Assembly: GCA_000149225.2 (NCBI GenBank)
Contig: CM000693.1
Coordinates: forward strand, 682,001 to 746,000
Length of the DNA: 64,000 bases
Direction of reading: 5' to 3'
From: Lachancea kluyveri NRRL Y-12651
Lineage: Eukaryota; Ascomycota; Saccharomycetes; Saccharomycetales; Saccharomycetaceae
Of this stretch, positions 53,601-62,465 are shown one piece after another; the first letter of the stretch is position 1; every line of letters starts with the position of its first letter. Under the pieces are notes generated by a model, which worked only from the letters and a program-made list of their open reading frames with translations, searched no databases and was not told the DNA's origin. Position numbers and translations under genes: made by a program.

Positions 53601-53864
53601 ACTACCAACAACATTCCTATGGTCTCTTCCGGCTTTAGTGGTGAAAGACCTCGGCTAATAGGAAATAGCAGTGGCAACGCTGAGAACAAACCGAAAAGAG
53701 TTGCATTTACATTTTTGTCCAAATCAGGAAAGAAGACAAGTGCCCGCACTTTAGCATTACCTTCGAATCTTAAATTTGTTTCTGATGTTCTTGAAGAAGA
53801 ACAAAAGTTGAGGGCAGAACGTGAAAAGATTAAAAATATCGTGCTAAATAAAAAATTTGATTAA
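50670..53864 (+). CDS. NMD2: Nmd2/Upf2, nonsense-mediated decay factor, one intron
   Basis: Two exons, 50670-50675 and 50763-53864, give 1035 residues (Nmd2, YHR077C, 1089). Exon 1 is only ATGGAT. The intron (50676-50762, 87 bases) has GTATGT, TACTAAC at 50737-50743 and ends at TTTAG. Exon 2 begins NERRRVLLELNCKAWAGEDV, which aligns with the orthologue. KKLDSSIKRNTGFIKKLKQG and three MIF4G domains follow (one region contains NGFRSQLHSNRINVKNIIFF). Then comes an Asp/Glu tract (about residues 800-895, from GAT repeats), a coiled coil and the Upf1-binding tail. Upf2 bridges Upf3 and Upf1 on mRNAs with premature stops. A search without splicing would start at a TTG in exon 2. Confidence 0.96.
50676..50762 (+). 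other. Intron of NMD2 after a 6-base coding exon
   Basis: An 87-base intron with consensus GTATGT and TACTAAC and acceptor AG at 50761-50762. It is phase 0 after two codons (Met-Asp). Confidence 0.93.
53198..53444 (+). repeat. GAT/GAC/GAG codon-rich repeat in NMD2
   Basis: Long runs of GAT with GAC, GAA and GAG encode the acidic Asp/Glu region of Nmd2. The DNA is a slippage-prone trinucleotide tract. Confidence 0.85.
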
Positions 53865-53885
53865 ATAGGTACCAAATACTTATAT

Positions 53886-54953
53886 TTATTCAACTTTAAC
53901 AACAACTACGGTTATATCATCCTCTTTACCGCCTGTGTAGTGTTTGCCAGTTAATTTAGAAATCTCTTGGGCAAAAACACTTGGAAAATGTGGGTTTTTA
54001 CTCAATTTAACCACCTGAGATACAAACTCTTCAGAGGTAGCTTGTAGATCCTGAGCGTTTGCGTGATCCTTTAGAAAAATCTCCATATCCTCGGTGGCAA
54101 TATTGTCGGTTACACCATCTGTAGCTAATACTACGATATCATTCTTGGCCAGTTGGAAGGTGTATTCGTCTGCGTCAGATGGTTTATTTTGAATGTAAGA
54201 TCCACCCCTTTTAGCAGCATCATTTAGCATTTTCAGCGGTATAACAGCCAGTTGATAAGGTGCATTGAATCCCACAGTCTGAAATTTCGTTTGAAAGATT
54301 AACTTGGATTCTCTAAAAACACCACACCACGAGTCACCTAGATTTGCAACTTCTAACAGACCATTGGGAGGGAAATGAGCGACGATTGCAGTGGTACCAC
54401 CAACGGTAACAGACCCCTCTTCTTTAATCTTTTTATAGCCTAGTTCGATCAACTCTTTGGGAGTAAAATTATTCTCTTTCCAAACGTTTGTGGTTTGGGA
54501 AAATTGCCTCATCGCAGAACATAACTCTCTACTAATCGCACTGGAATCGAAACCGTGTTCGGCCCAGCCACCAACACCATCAGCAACGCCTGCATAAACG
54601 TCGTCTATCCTGTTGATGCCAATAAAGTAATTGTCTTCGCCAGTAGGAGAATCGACTTTGATATTTGCATACACTGGGTCATTTCGATCTTTTGCCTGGT
54701 ACGCCACAGCAGCTTTGTAGTTGAAAAGCGTAGAAGATGAAGAGCTACCAGAAGATGAGCTGCCTGAAGATGAAGATGAAAAAAAGCTCCTGGCGTGGTT
54801 CCATTTCCCGTACTTGTACAGATCTGATAGGTATTGGGTTAGTACAAAAGGTGCAACAAAGCATAGCATAGCTATCAGTAGAACAAGCAAACTGCTGAGA
54901 AACATACGTTTGGAAAGCCTTAGAGCAGGGCGGGTTCCAGCAGATACGAACAT
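53886..54953 (-). CDS. PTC7: Ptc7, PP2C phosphatase with a retainable in-frame intron
   Basis: Read without splicing the frame gives 355 residues; removing the 84-base intron at 54824-54907 gives 327. It matches Ptc7 (YHR076W), a type 2C phosphatase. The catalytic domain has GVADGVGGWAEHGFDSS, GGTTAIVA, VANLGDSWCGV, ATDGVTDNIA and GKEDDITVVVV, which supply the metal-binding Asp residues. A Ser/Gly-rich linker lies after the N-terminus. In S. cerevisiae the spliced form goes to mitochondria, where it acts on Coq7 and others, and the unspliced form has a membrane helix and sits in the nuclear envelope. Both options are visible here. It is convergent with NMD2 (21 bases between stops) and divergent from TIM11. 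Confidence 0.95.
   Translation of the reverse strand: MFVSAGTRPALRLSKRMFLSSLLVLLIAMLCFVAPFVLTQYLSDLYKYGKWNHARSFFSSSSSGSSSSGSSSSSTLFNYKAAVAYQAKDRNDPVYANIKVDSPTGEDNYFIGINRIDDVYAGVADGVGGWAEHGFDSSAISRELCSAMRQFSQTTNVWKENNFTPKELIELGYKKIKEEGSVTVGGTTAIVAHFPPNGLLEVANLGDSWCGVFRESKLIFQTKFQTVGFNAPYQLAVIPLKMLNDAAKRGGSYIQNKPSDADEYTFQLAKNDIVVLATDGVTDNIATEDMEIFLKDHANAQDLQATSEEFVSQVVKLSKNPHFPSVFAQEISKLTGKHYTGGKEDDITVVVVKVE
54824..54907 (-). other. PTC7 intron, 84 bases, open reading frame kept
   Basis: On the minus strand: GTATGT donor at 54907-54902, TACTAAC branch site at 54844-54838 and CAG acceptor ending at 54824. The length is a multiple of three, there is no in-frame stop, and the encoded part (MFLSSLLVLLIAMLCFVAP and on) is a membrane helix. 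Splicing joins ALRLSK to HLYKYGKW, leaving an Arg/Ser-rich, acid-free presequence. Confidence 0.9.
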
Positions 54954-55087
54954 GTTAGAGATGGGAGCTGTGAATGGTACACTTTTGCTTTCATATCAGT
55001 TCAAGAATATACACCATTGGGTTCACAAATCTGGTTTTACACATTAATGTGCACGTGATATTCGTATACAGTTATTTAAGTAAACGT

Positions 55088-55092
55088 CCAAT
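55088..55092 (+). promoter_or_regulatory. CCAAT box upstream of TIM11
   Basis: CCAAT about 136 bases before the TIM11 ATG, with a CACGTG at 55052-55057 nearby, in the divergent PTC7-TIM11 promoter. CCAAT is the Hap2/3/4/5 site used by respiratory genes. The motif is short, so this is tentative. Confidence 0.35.
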
Positions 55093-55227
55093 GAGATCTT
55101 ATGATTTTCTTGAACTTTTCATGATTACCGGATTCGTCGCCTGTGGTTTGAAAAATTTTAAGTGGACTCTTTGAAAATAATACCTCTAAACACAAGTCCG
55201 GTGAAGGAGACACAAAGGAATTGAGCA

Positions 55228-55506
55228 ATGTCTACACTAAACGTTTTGAGATACTCCGCTTTGGCCTTAGGTGCTGTTGTTGGCTTTAAAAATGATTTTT
55301 TCTTGAAGTCGCAAGCCGCTAAGAAGGAGGAAGAGGACGCTTTCCAACAAAAGTTGAAGTTGATTGAACAAGCCAAGGCTGAATACGCTAAGTTGAACGC
55401 TCCAAAGGAGGTCAAGAAGGCTGACACGACTAAAATCGATTTGGAAGATCCAAACTTGGATTACGCTGCTGTCATCTTGAGTGCTGTTGACTCTTTAAAG
55501 CAATGA
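55228..55506 (+). CDS. TIM11: Tim11/Atp21, subunit e of mitochondrial ATP synthase
   Basis: This 92-residue protein matches subunit e (YDR322C-A, 96 residues). It starts MSTLNVLRYSALALGAVVGF with one N-terminal membrane helix. That helix contains the GxxxG dimerisation motif (Gly15 and Gly19), which in S. cerevisiae is needed for ATP synthase dimers and cristae shape. A charged coiled coil (AAKKEEEDAFQQKLKLIEQA) follows. The C-terminus reads IDLEDPNLDYAAVILSAVDS, close to the orthologue. It has no cleavable presequence, as in the family. Confidence 0.95.
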   Translation: MSTLNVLRYSALALGAVVGFKNDFFLKSQAAKKEEEDAFQQKLKLIEQAKAEYAKLNAPKEVKKADTTKIDLEDPNLDYAAVILSAVDSLKQ

Positions 55507-55806
55507 GCAAGGGGGTATAGAAACTAGACCGGGGGCTAATATTCAAGAAACTGCAAATTATTTCATGAGCATAATGAAACAAATCAAGTAACAAAAAAAT
55601 TCGATTTATGTGTACATATAATTTTTAAAAACCATTTATTTTTGATCAAGCAATGTATTTAAAGCGTATAGGATTATGGCAATCGGAAGTGGAGCTTTCG
55701 GTCTTCCGCAAGAGAATATGCAAAGAAACACAAAAAGGGAAAAAACACATGCGTTAAGAATTATTTACAAACCTCAATTGTATATACAGGTACTTTGGGA
55801 TTAGCC

Positions 55807-56877
55807 TTAAGCTCTACGAACTCTATGGAAAACTCTACCAGCAGGCAAGCCAAACTTTTCTCTGACAGCAGCAACATTGGAGTCCCACTCACTTCTCCAA
55901 ACATGGGCACCCACAGGAACTAGTTTTTGCTTTGCAACAAAGGACCTGATGTCAAAGTCTTGTCTGTCAAATGCGATGCTGTTGTTGTATGGGTTTGTTT
56001 GTCTGAAAACCCAAACTGCAAACCTTTGTTTCCCAGCGTTCTTCTCTGGTACAGGAGGTAAGTAATCTGCAACTATATTTTGTTCAGAAAACTTACGGGC
56101 ATCAACAATGTTGTCATTATAGGAAATTTTTAAGTCAGCCAACCCATAGCTTAGCGTGGTTTTGAATGAGTCGGAGGCAAGGTCGGGCTCGTCTGGGTTA
56201 ACTACTAGAACGGTGTATAATTGATTTTCGACATCGACGTTTTCAAATTCTTGGATCTTAAAAACTGGTGGCAACGAAGTGGCGTTAGAAGATAGCACCT
56301 CACCAGGTTCGATCCATTTGTTCACACCAGTCGAAAAAGGGAATTTGACGTTAACTTCGACTTTTGGAATTAGCGTCGGTAAAGTGTCTGGAATGACGCA
56401 TAACGATTCCAGTCTCTGCATCAACAGCATTTGGTTGTGAGATTCCCAGTGCTTTTGGCCCAGATGCCTGTAAACTGGCAAATCATAATCTATTAGTTTT
56501 GGATTATTCTCCAACTTTTCATTAAATTGAAAGTTGTATTGGACTTCTGGATTGTTGATCTCGGCTTCTACGGCCAATTGAGTCTTCTTATTAAGATCCA
56601 CCTCTTTGCTCATTTGTTCGTACTTACTGGCTGCTCTTTTTTCCAAAAATTCGTAACATGTCTTGAAAACATCATCAATCTTTTCAGGAGATCTGTACTT
56701 TAGCCTGTTGAACCTTCTTTTGATTGAAGGCGGCCCTTGTTTAGAATTACCCTCTAGAATACAGGACTTAATTGCAGCAGAAGGAATGGATAGTGACTTC
56801 GATCTTGAGCTGAAGTCGGCCCAAACTTTTGTGGAAGATCTCAAAGCACTTCTGGTATGTAATGATCTGCGCAACAT
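55807..56877 (-). CDS. MRPL35: Mrpl35 (mL38), mitochondrial large ribosomal subunit protein
   Basis: This 356-residue protein matches Mrpl35 (YDR322W, 367 residues), mL38, with a PEBP-like fold, part of the yeast mitoribosome central protuberance. [19 protein letters not shown] is a good mitochondrial presequence. Conserved blocks include [14 protein letters not shown]-like [49 protein letters not shown] and [11 protein letters not shown] start at the ATG at 56875-56877; the frame opens one codon earlier only from GTG. A Reb1-type TTACCCG lies about 115 bases upstream. Confidence 0.94.
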   Translation of the reverse strand: MLRRSLHTRSALRSSTKVWADFSSRSKSLSIPSAAIKSCILEGNSKQGPPSIKRRFNRLKYRSPEKIDDVFKTCYEFLEKRAASKYEQMSKEVDLNKKTQLAVEAEINNPEVQYNFQFNEKLENNPKLIDYDLPVYRHLGQKHWESHNQMLLMQRLESLCVIPDTLPTLIPKVEVNVKFPFSTGVNKWIEPGEVLSSNATSLPPVFKIQEFENVDVENQLYTVLVVNPDEPDLASDSFKTTLSYGLADLKISYNDNIVDARKFSEQNIVADYLPPVPEKNAGKQRFAVWVFRQTNPYNNSIAFDRQDFDIRSFVAKQKLVPVGAHVWRSEWDSNVAAVREKFGLPAGRVFHRVRRA

Positions 56878-56990
56878 CACAATAAAAGCCTATGGGATAT
56901 GACAGAGTAGAGTCTATTTCAACAATTATGAAGATTGATTCCATTTCGTTTATGATGGTTTCCTTTCTTTCGAAAAATTTTCTCACCGCG

Positions 56991-56997
56991 TTACCCG
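56991..56997 (+). promoter_or_regulatory. Reb1-type site TTACCCG upstream of MRPL35
   Basis: TTACCCG, the Reb1 core, about 115 bases before the MRPL35 ATG within CGCGTTACCCGGAAA. Reb1 sites at this distance mark nucleosome-free regions in yeast promoters. Confidence 0.5.
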
Positions 56998-58902
56998 GAA
57001 ACTGCTTGCTATGGAAGAAAAGTTGTTCATTTTGCTGTTTTTTTTTTTTCTAGTTTAAATCCGGAATGCTCAGCTAATGATGTAGTAAGGTGGTAATGAA
57101 AAAGGCTGTAAAATATATCTGAGAGTAACTCTTGCTTTTTTTTTTTTGAGAAGTCTGAGAAATTTTTGTCAGCTTAGAAAAACTTGAAATTCCAAAAAAG
57201 AGAGCTTAAACAAAAAGGAGTAGGTCTACAAAAAGTTTGAATGAGTAAATCTGAATTGGTATATCCCGCTCTTAAAATGTTTGATCAGCCTTAAACTTTA
57301 GTGCTGCTGCTTAATAATTAGCGAAATATGAGACTTTGGAAGTTCAAAAAACCATTGATGTTGGATTGGAGCGTTAATAGCTTGATATAAGCAACAAGAA
57401 ATAAAAAGAAAAAAAATAAGCACAAATGATAAAGTCATTTAACATTGAAGCTTTCCTATTTTTTTCTTAGCAATTCCATTACCATAAACGGATCATATAG
57501 ACAATGGTGTATCGATCCTACTTCAATAAAGTTGTAGTCACGTGAACTCTCATAGAAAGCTATGCATGTGGTGTTTTGGTGTAACTGACAGAGTATCTAA
57601 ATTATAGTGAACATCTTTTGTTTGAAACAGTACGGTAGCCTTTGTATAACCTTGGGATAAAACGGATTAGATGGTTCCGTATATTGGTTTTCAGTTTGGT
57701 GATTATGAGGTTTATGCTTTGGAAAAGTGCTAGAACCTTTTCTCAGAGTTAAGTTTTAAATTCATTTTTTTGTTAAAAGACAACAATTCGTAAAAAGTTA
57801 ATTTATACAAAACAATCGATAACTAGACAAAAACTGTTGTCGACATTTTCAACCGAATAGCCTTCTAAAAATGTTACATGCAATGGCCACCAAGATCCAG
57901 TTCGTCTCTGAGCTTAAAAACGACCAAGATTGCTCAATGGAATACTATACTTGCGCTTCAAGAAATCAGGCCTTTTCTTTACTTTGTTGGAAATGGGTTC
58001 TACTACAAACCATTTCCATTTAACCCATCAGACACTCAAAACTAAAGCCAAACCGATCCCCGCAAAGCTCGAAACAAAGAACCAAGGAAAGCTTTGCCAG
58101 TAAGATTGGTATCAAGCTTGACGTTTATTTAGCTGTTTGAGTGCGGAAAATGACCAGTTGCATCAGAACTATGTGTGAAACTCAAATATTAATGTGAAAA
58201 AATCTTCAAATATCTTAATCTAACCATTGGATCCGTCTTTCCCTCACTTTCTCTCTATCATTCATTGGAAATGTTCGTGTTACCTAGCAGGATATAGCCT
58301 ATCCCCACCATGGATACCTTACACTATATTTGCACGCTCCACCGGGGAAGGCTGACAAAAATAGATGAATACAAACTGCCTTAATAACGTTGTATTCTCC
58401 TTCCCTTATCTTCAAACAGGCGTCTGACTTCCCATTTCCTCTTTTCTTTTGTATGGCTAAACAAAACCAGAGGCACTTACGGCTGGATGTATGTCAAGAA
58501 ACTGATCAAAAAGTAGACTCTGTTTCCCTGTCAGAGCTCGATCCAACCTTTTCATTTAGATACAGTGTCTGTACTAGTAAAATTCATTTCGGAAAACTTA
58601 ATCATTTAAAGGAGCCATAGTAGCTACTCTTTAAGTACGAAGCCGATAAATTCGTACCGGGTCAGAATATGGAAAAATCCCCTATCTTATGAAAGCTATT
58701 TGCTTTGTACGCAGCATCTGAACCACTCAGTTTGTCCCAGCTATCAATTTCACCTAAAAACGAGCTTACTGTTCGCAACGTTTACAGAAACTCACGATTT
58801 CAGCAAAGTCTAGAGCCACCTACCAAAAGCAATATAATCCCGACGGCCTCAACCATATTGTAATTAATAAAATTGTGTTCCATGGTTAATGGCAGCCAAA
58901 TT

Positions 58903-58937
58903 TGCCAGCCACCTAGCTGGCTTTTTGGTGGCTGGCA
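58903..58937. repeat. Perfect 11-bp hairpin in the gene-poor region
   Basis: TGCCAGCCACC (58903-58913) and GGTGGCTGGCA (58927-58937) are exact reverse complements around a 13-base loop that contains a further TAGCTGGC partner. The stem is GC-rich in AT-rich surroundings. On the minus strand it could fold as an RNA hairpin, but no clear terminator T tract follows. Confidence 0.8.
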
Positions 58938-59433
58938 TTCTGATGAAAAAACTCGTAAAACTAACAGAATTAGAAGTAGCCGAAAATAGGATGTCTGCCA
59001 TAAATCCTTCGATTCCAAAGGTATAGGTTAACAACAAGAGCTGAGGCACCGTCTCAGAGCTGACCAATCCTCTTGCAACGATCATTTCACTTGGTTTGCG
59101 ATTGGAAAGAACCATGAGGGCGCGAATGCTGACAATTGCCCTTAATTTGTGTTGTTGCGTATACACTTTTACGACAACCACTTTTTTTCCGGCCAACCCT
59201 AAACCTCTTGTGTTGCGGCATGAAAGTTCCTCGTTTTGCCTTGCATGAATATTAGTCTCAAATTGGAATAATGTTGCCTAAGGAAATCAAACCTTTGAAT
59301 CCAATTTCTCTCTAATCTATGTACCAGGAGGAAGCAAAATAAAAGAGAAAGAAAAAAATTCTAAAGGTACAGAATTGATCGTTTATACACACCACTTTTG
59401 TATCAAATCATCTAACAGGAAAGATATAACCAT

Positions 59434-62091
59434 ATGCCAATGTCACGCAGGGAAAATCGAACACTGCCAAAGGATTTCACACCAACGCACTATTGCATCG
59501 AGTTGCACGACATCAACACAACCAGCAACGTATTTTTTGGGAGCGTCGCAATAAAGCTAAAATGTGAAGTACCATCTAACATAATCCTCTTGAACACCAG
59601 GGATATCACTGTCTCAACTGCAATGGCTGAGCTTCCGGACAAGTCTACAATTGACATCCAATCCCAGTCCTACGATAAAGCCGACGAAGTTTTGAAGCTA
59701 GAATTTGCTTCACAATTGTCGGACGATGTTATCCTACACATAAACTACTCCGGTATTCTCCAAACCAACATGTCGGGGTTTTACCGGTCTGATTTCCTCA
59801 ACACGAATACTGGTGAGCCTCAGTTTATGTTGTCTACCCAGTTTGAGGCTACGGATGCCAGGAGAGCATTCCCATGTTTTGACGAGCCTGAATTAAAGGC
59901 TACTTTTGATGTCAGCATCGTTGCTCCATCGAACTACACTGTGCTATCCAATATGCCACTGCTGACCTCCAAAAAGCTGACTGAGCATGATCTGATAATG
60001 CACAGGTTCCATACTACACCACGTATGTCCACATATCTAGTTGCCTGGGCCCTCGGCGAATTCGAGTACATCCAAACAGAGACTACTAAAGATATTTATC
60101 CGACATTAGATGGGTATTCCACAGAAGATGGCTCCTCAAAGACCCAGGGCAGACTACCTATAAGGGTCTATACTGCAAAAGGAAAAGCCTACCAAGGCAA
60201 GTTTGCTCTTTCTGTGGCTTCTAAAGTTATTGACTTTTTCTCAGGATTGTTTGAAATCCCATATCCTTTGCCCAAATTGGACCTTCTGTGCGTCGAAACA
60301 TACTCCCATAATGCAATGGAAAATTTCTCCTTGATCACTTTCAGACCAACTGCATTGCTATACGACGGTGACGTTGAGGTTGGCGATTCATTGGCGTTAC
60401 AAAAGATCGCATATGTCGTTTCACATGAGATTGCACATCAGTGGTTTGGTAACCTGGTGACTATGAAATGGTGGGATGAATTGTGGTTGAACGAGGGGTT
60501 TGCCACCTGGGTGGGATATTACGCCGTTGCCGAGTTTTTCCCAGAGTGGGATGTTCCTGCTATGATGATGTGGAAATCGCACGCTGTCGCTTTAGAATTA
60601 GACTCCTTAAAGGAATCACATCCGGTAAAAGTCGACGTCCGAAATGCAAAAGATATCGATCAAGTTTTTGACTCAATCTCATATTTGAAGGGTTGTTCTA
60701 TTTTAGAGATGATAAGTGGCTTTTTGGGTGAATCTGTTTTCTTAAAGGGTGTTGCACTTTATCTAGAACGCAGTAAGTTCGGTAATTCTACCATGGAAGA
60801 CTTGTTTGGTTGCATGGGAGAAATTGCTGGCACCGACGTCTTAGAACGTCTCCAAAATTGGATTCTAAAAATCGGGTTTCCCTTACTAACCGTGTCTACT
60901 GTTGATGGTTGTCAGTTAAAGTTAACCCAAGAAAGATTCTTGTCTACCAACACGACTTCTTCAGAAACCAACCACACCACTTGGTGGATTCCACTGATGC
61001 TGAACGACGGTGAGCAGTTGAAAAAACTAGAATTTTCAAGCAAAGAGGCTACACTTGATTTAACGCCCGGGGGATTCAAGTATTTCAACAACGATGCCTT
61101 TGGTTTCTACCGTACAAAGTACGAAGATGAAGTGATGTTCAAAGTTATTTGTCAGAACTTGAGCAAGTTATCTTCGAGAAGCATAATGGGGTTAATCTCT
61201 GATGTCGAGATCACTGGTTCTGCTGAACAATTACTACAACTTTTATCCCATTTTATCAACTTCCAGAATCCTGAAGATTATTACGTCTGGACCATGATTT
61301 TGGGAAGCCTAGCTTCTATGTTTTCCCTGCTACATAAGAAAGGTGGTGACCAGATAGCGAAGGGTTTGAAAGATTTTACACTATCTTTAATCGAAAGCAG
61401 AATCGACGAAGCTTCGGAATTTTTAAAGGATCCGAATCTTGTCCTGATGAACAAAATTGACAATAAACGTGCTTTAAAGGCTCAATTCTACGAGCGCATA
61501 CTTTTGGCCGCTGGCAATCTCTCTCATAAAAAAGTTGTTAATGAATGCACCAAGCTGTTTGAAAGTGGTAAAGTTACATCTACTGTCAGAGATATTGTAT
61601 TGCGTACGGTTTTGTCACAACCCAACACATCTAAGGCTACCTTTGAAAAAGTCTTGGGGGAGCTTTCAACTGCCACTCTAACTCATAAAGAGAGCATTTT
61701 GCTAGCACTAGGTGAAATCAAAAATGCTGACTTATTTGAAAGCTGCTTTGTCCTTCTGTTCATAGTTGAGCCAATGGATGTACAATTCTTGGCAGAGTCT
61801 TGGGGGAGAAATCCCTTCATCCGTGATGCCCTGTGGTCTTTTATCAAGGAGCAATACAAAAAAATATACGAGAGGATTAGTATTAACTCAGTGGTTATCG
61901 ATAGATTTATCAGGTTTAGTTTGAGGGATTTAGTGGGATCCGATGTAAAGGAAGATGTCGAAGCCTTTTTCAAAAACAAGAACGTAGAAGGTTTTGATAG
62001 AGGAGTCAGGCAAACTTTAGAAAGGATTGAAAGAAATACCAAGTATGCCGAATCAAACATTGAAGGTGTCGAGAACTTTTTTGGCTCATAA
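59434..62091 (+). CDS. M1-family metallopeptidase, probably Tma108-like
   Basis: This 885-residue protein has the M1 aminopeptidase plan: an N-terminal beta domain (FTPTHYCIELHDIN, MLSTQFEATDARRAFPCFDE), the catalytic domain and a helical C-terminal domain. The zinc site HEIAHQWFGNLV (His331, Glu332, His335) and the downstream WLNEGFATW (Glu354) are intact, as is the Tyr in ISYLKG. The substrate motif normally GAMEN reads NAMEN at residues 293-297 (SHNAMENFSLITFRP), so the invariant Gly is lost. From memory Tma108 (YIL137C, 946 residues), which binds nascent chains on ribosomes, has an altered motif of this kind, while Aap1 and Ape2 keep GAMEN. I therefore favour Tma108 over Aap1/Ape2, but the assignment is inference. 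It is not a member of either chromosome IV or VIII block. Confidence 0.85.
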   Translation: MPMSRRENRTLPKDFTPTHYCIELHDINTTSNVFFGSVAIKLKCEVPSNIILLNTRDITVSTAMAELPDKSTIDIQSQSYDKADEVLKLEFASQLSDDVILHINYSGILQTNMSGFYRSDFLNTNTGEPQFMLSTQFEATDARRAFPCFDEPELKATFDVSIVAPSNYTVLSNMPLLTSKKLTEHDLIMHRFHTTPRMSTYLVAWALGEFEYIQTETTKDIYPTLDGYSTEDGSSKTQGRLPIRVYTAKGKAYQGKFALSVASKVIDFFSGLFEIPYPLPKLDLLCVETYSHNAMENFSLITFRPTALLYDGDVEVGDSLALQKIAYVVSHEIAHQWFGNLVTMKWWDELWLNEGFATWVGYYAVAEFFPEWDVPAMMMWKSHAVALELDSLKESHPVKVDVRNAKDIDQVFDSISYLKGCSILEMISGFLGESVFLKGVALYLERSKFGNSTMEDLFGCMGEIAGTDVLERLQNWILKIGFPLLTVSTVDGCQLKLTQERFLSTNTTSSETNHTTWWIPLMLNDGEQLKKLEFSSKEATLDLTPGGFKYFNNDAFGFYRTKYEDEVMFKVICQNLSKLSSRSIMGLISDVEITGSAEQLLQLLSHFINFQNPEDYYVWTMILGSLASMFSLLHKKGGDQIAKGLKDFTLSLIESRIDEASEFLKDPNLVLMNKIDNKRALKAQFYERILLAAGNLSHKKVVNECTKLFESGKVTSTVRDIVLRTVLSQPNTSKATFEKVLGELSTATLTHKESILLALGEIKNADLFESCFVLLFIVEPMDVQFLAESWGRNPFIRDALWSFIKEQYKKIYERISINSVVIDRFIRFSLRDLVGSDVKEDVEAFFKNKNVEGFDRGVRQTLERIERNTKYAESNIEGVENFFGS

Positions 62092-62465
62092 AATCCTCAA
62101 CTGGGCTGCCTGTCACTGTACGGAATAACTGAACGTTTTAGAACCATACCGCTTGTCGGAGACCCGTGAGATCTACAAAGTCAAGAGTTTACATTTCACA
62201 AAATTTAGTAGTCAAGTTTTTATTCGGACTAAACAAGTTCTTAGGCTACTCTGTTTATACAATTTGTACAGAGAATACTATCTCTCATTTGTTTCTTTAA
62301 GTTTTATACAATACACGGAAGGAGAGGCAACACTAACCACAAAACATAACTATATACGAATCGGCACCTCTATCATCATGTATAAGAGGGTAGCTTATAG
62401 AAATCGTTTAATACTCAAGTAAACCATGAAATAACAAACTAGAATTAGATCATCAATTTTGTAAG
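62092..62465. other. Intergenic between the M1 gene and PPE1
   Basis: A 374-base gap with an open frame of 89 codons (62153-62422) that has no recognisable product. It presumably holds the 3' flank and the PPE1 promoter. Confidence 0.5.

Larger units (their letters stand above)
56878..59433. other. 2.5-kb region without a convincing gene
   Basis: This is the longest gap in the window. It has a Reb1 site, T and A tracts (57040, 57138), an isolated GTCACGTGA at 57537-57545, and small frames only: an ATG frame of 48 codons near 57882, one of 55 codons from 58453, and a minus frame at 58864-59196 that opens from TTG. A GC-rich hairpin lies at 58903-58937. It could hold a decayed gene, an untranslated RNA or long promoters; nothing shows which. 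Confidence 0.5.

Noticed and set aside
57537-57545. GTCACGTGA as a centromere CDEI element
   Set aside because: No very AT-rich 80-160 base CDEII and no CDEIII-type CCGAA motif follow on either side. CACGTG is common in the window.
58864-59196. Minus frame of 110 codons in the gene-poor region
   Set aside because: It opens from TTG, the first ATG is 27 codons in, and it crosses the hairpin. No likeness to a known protein.
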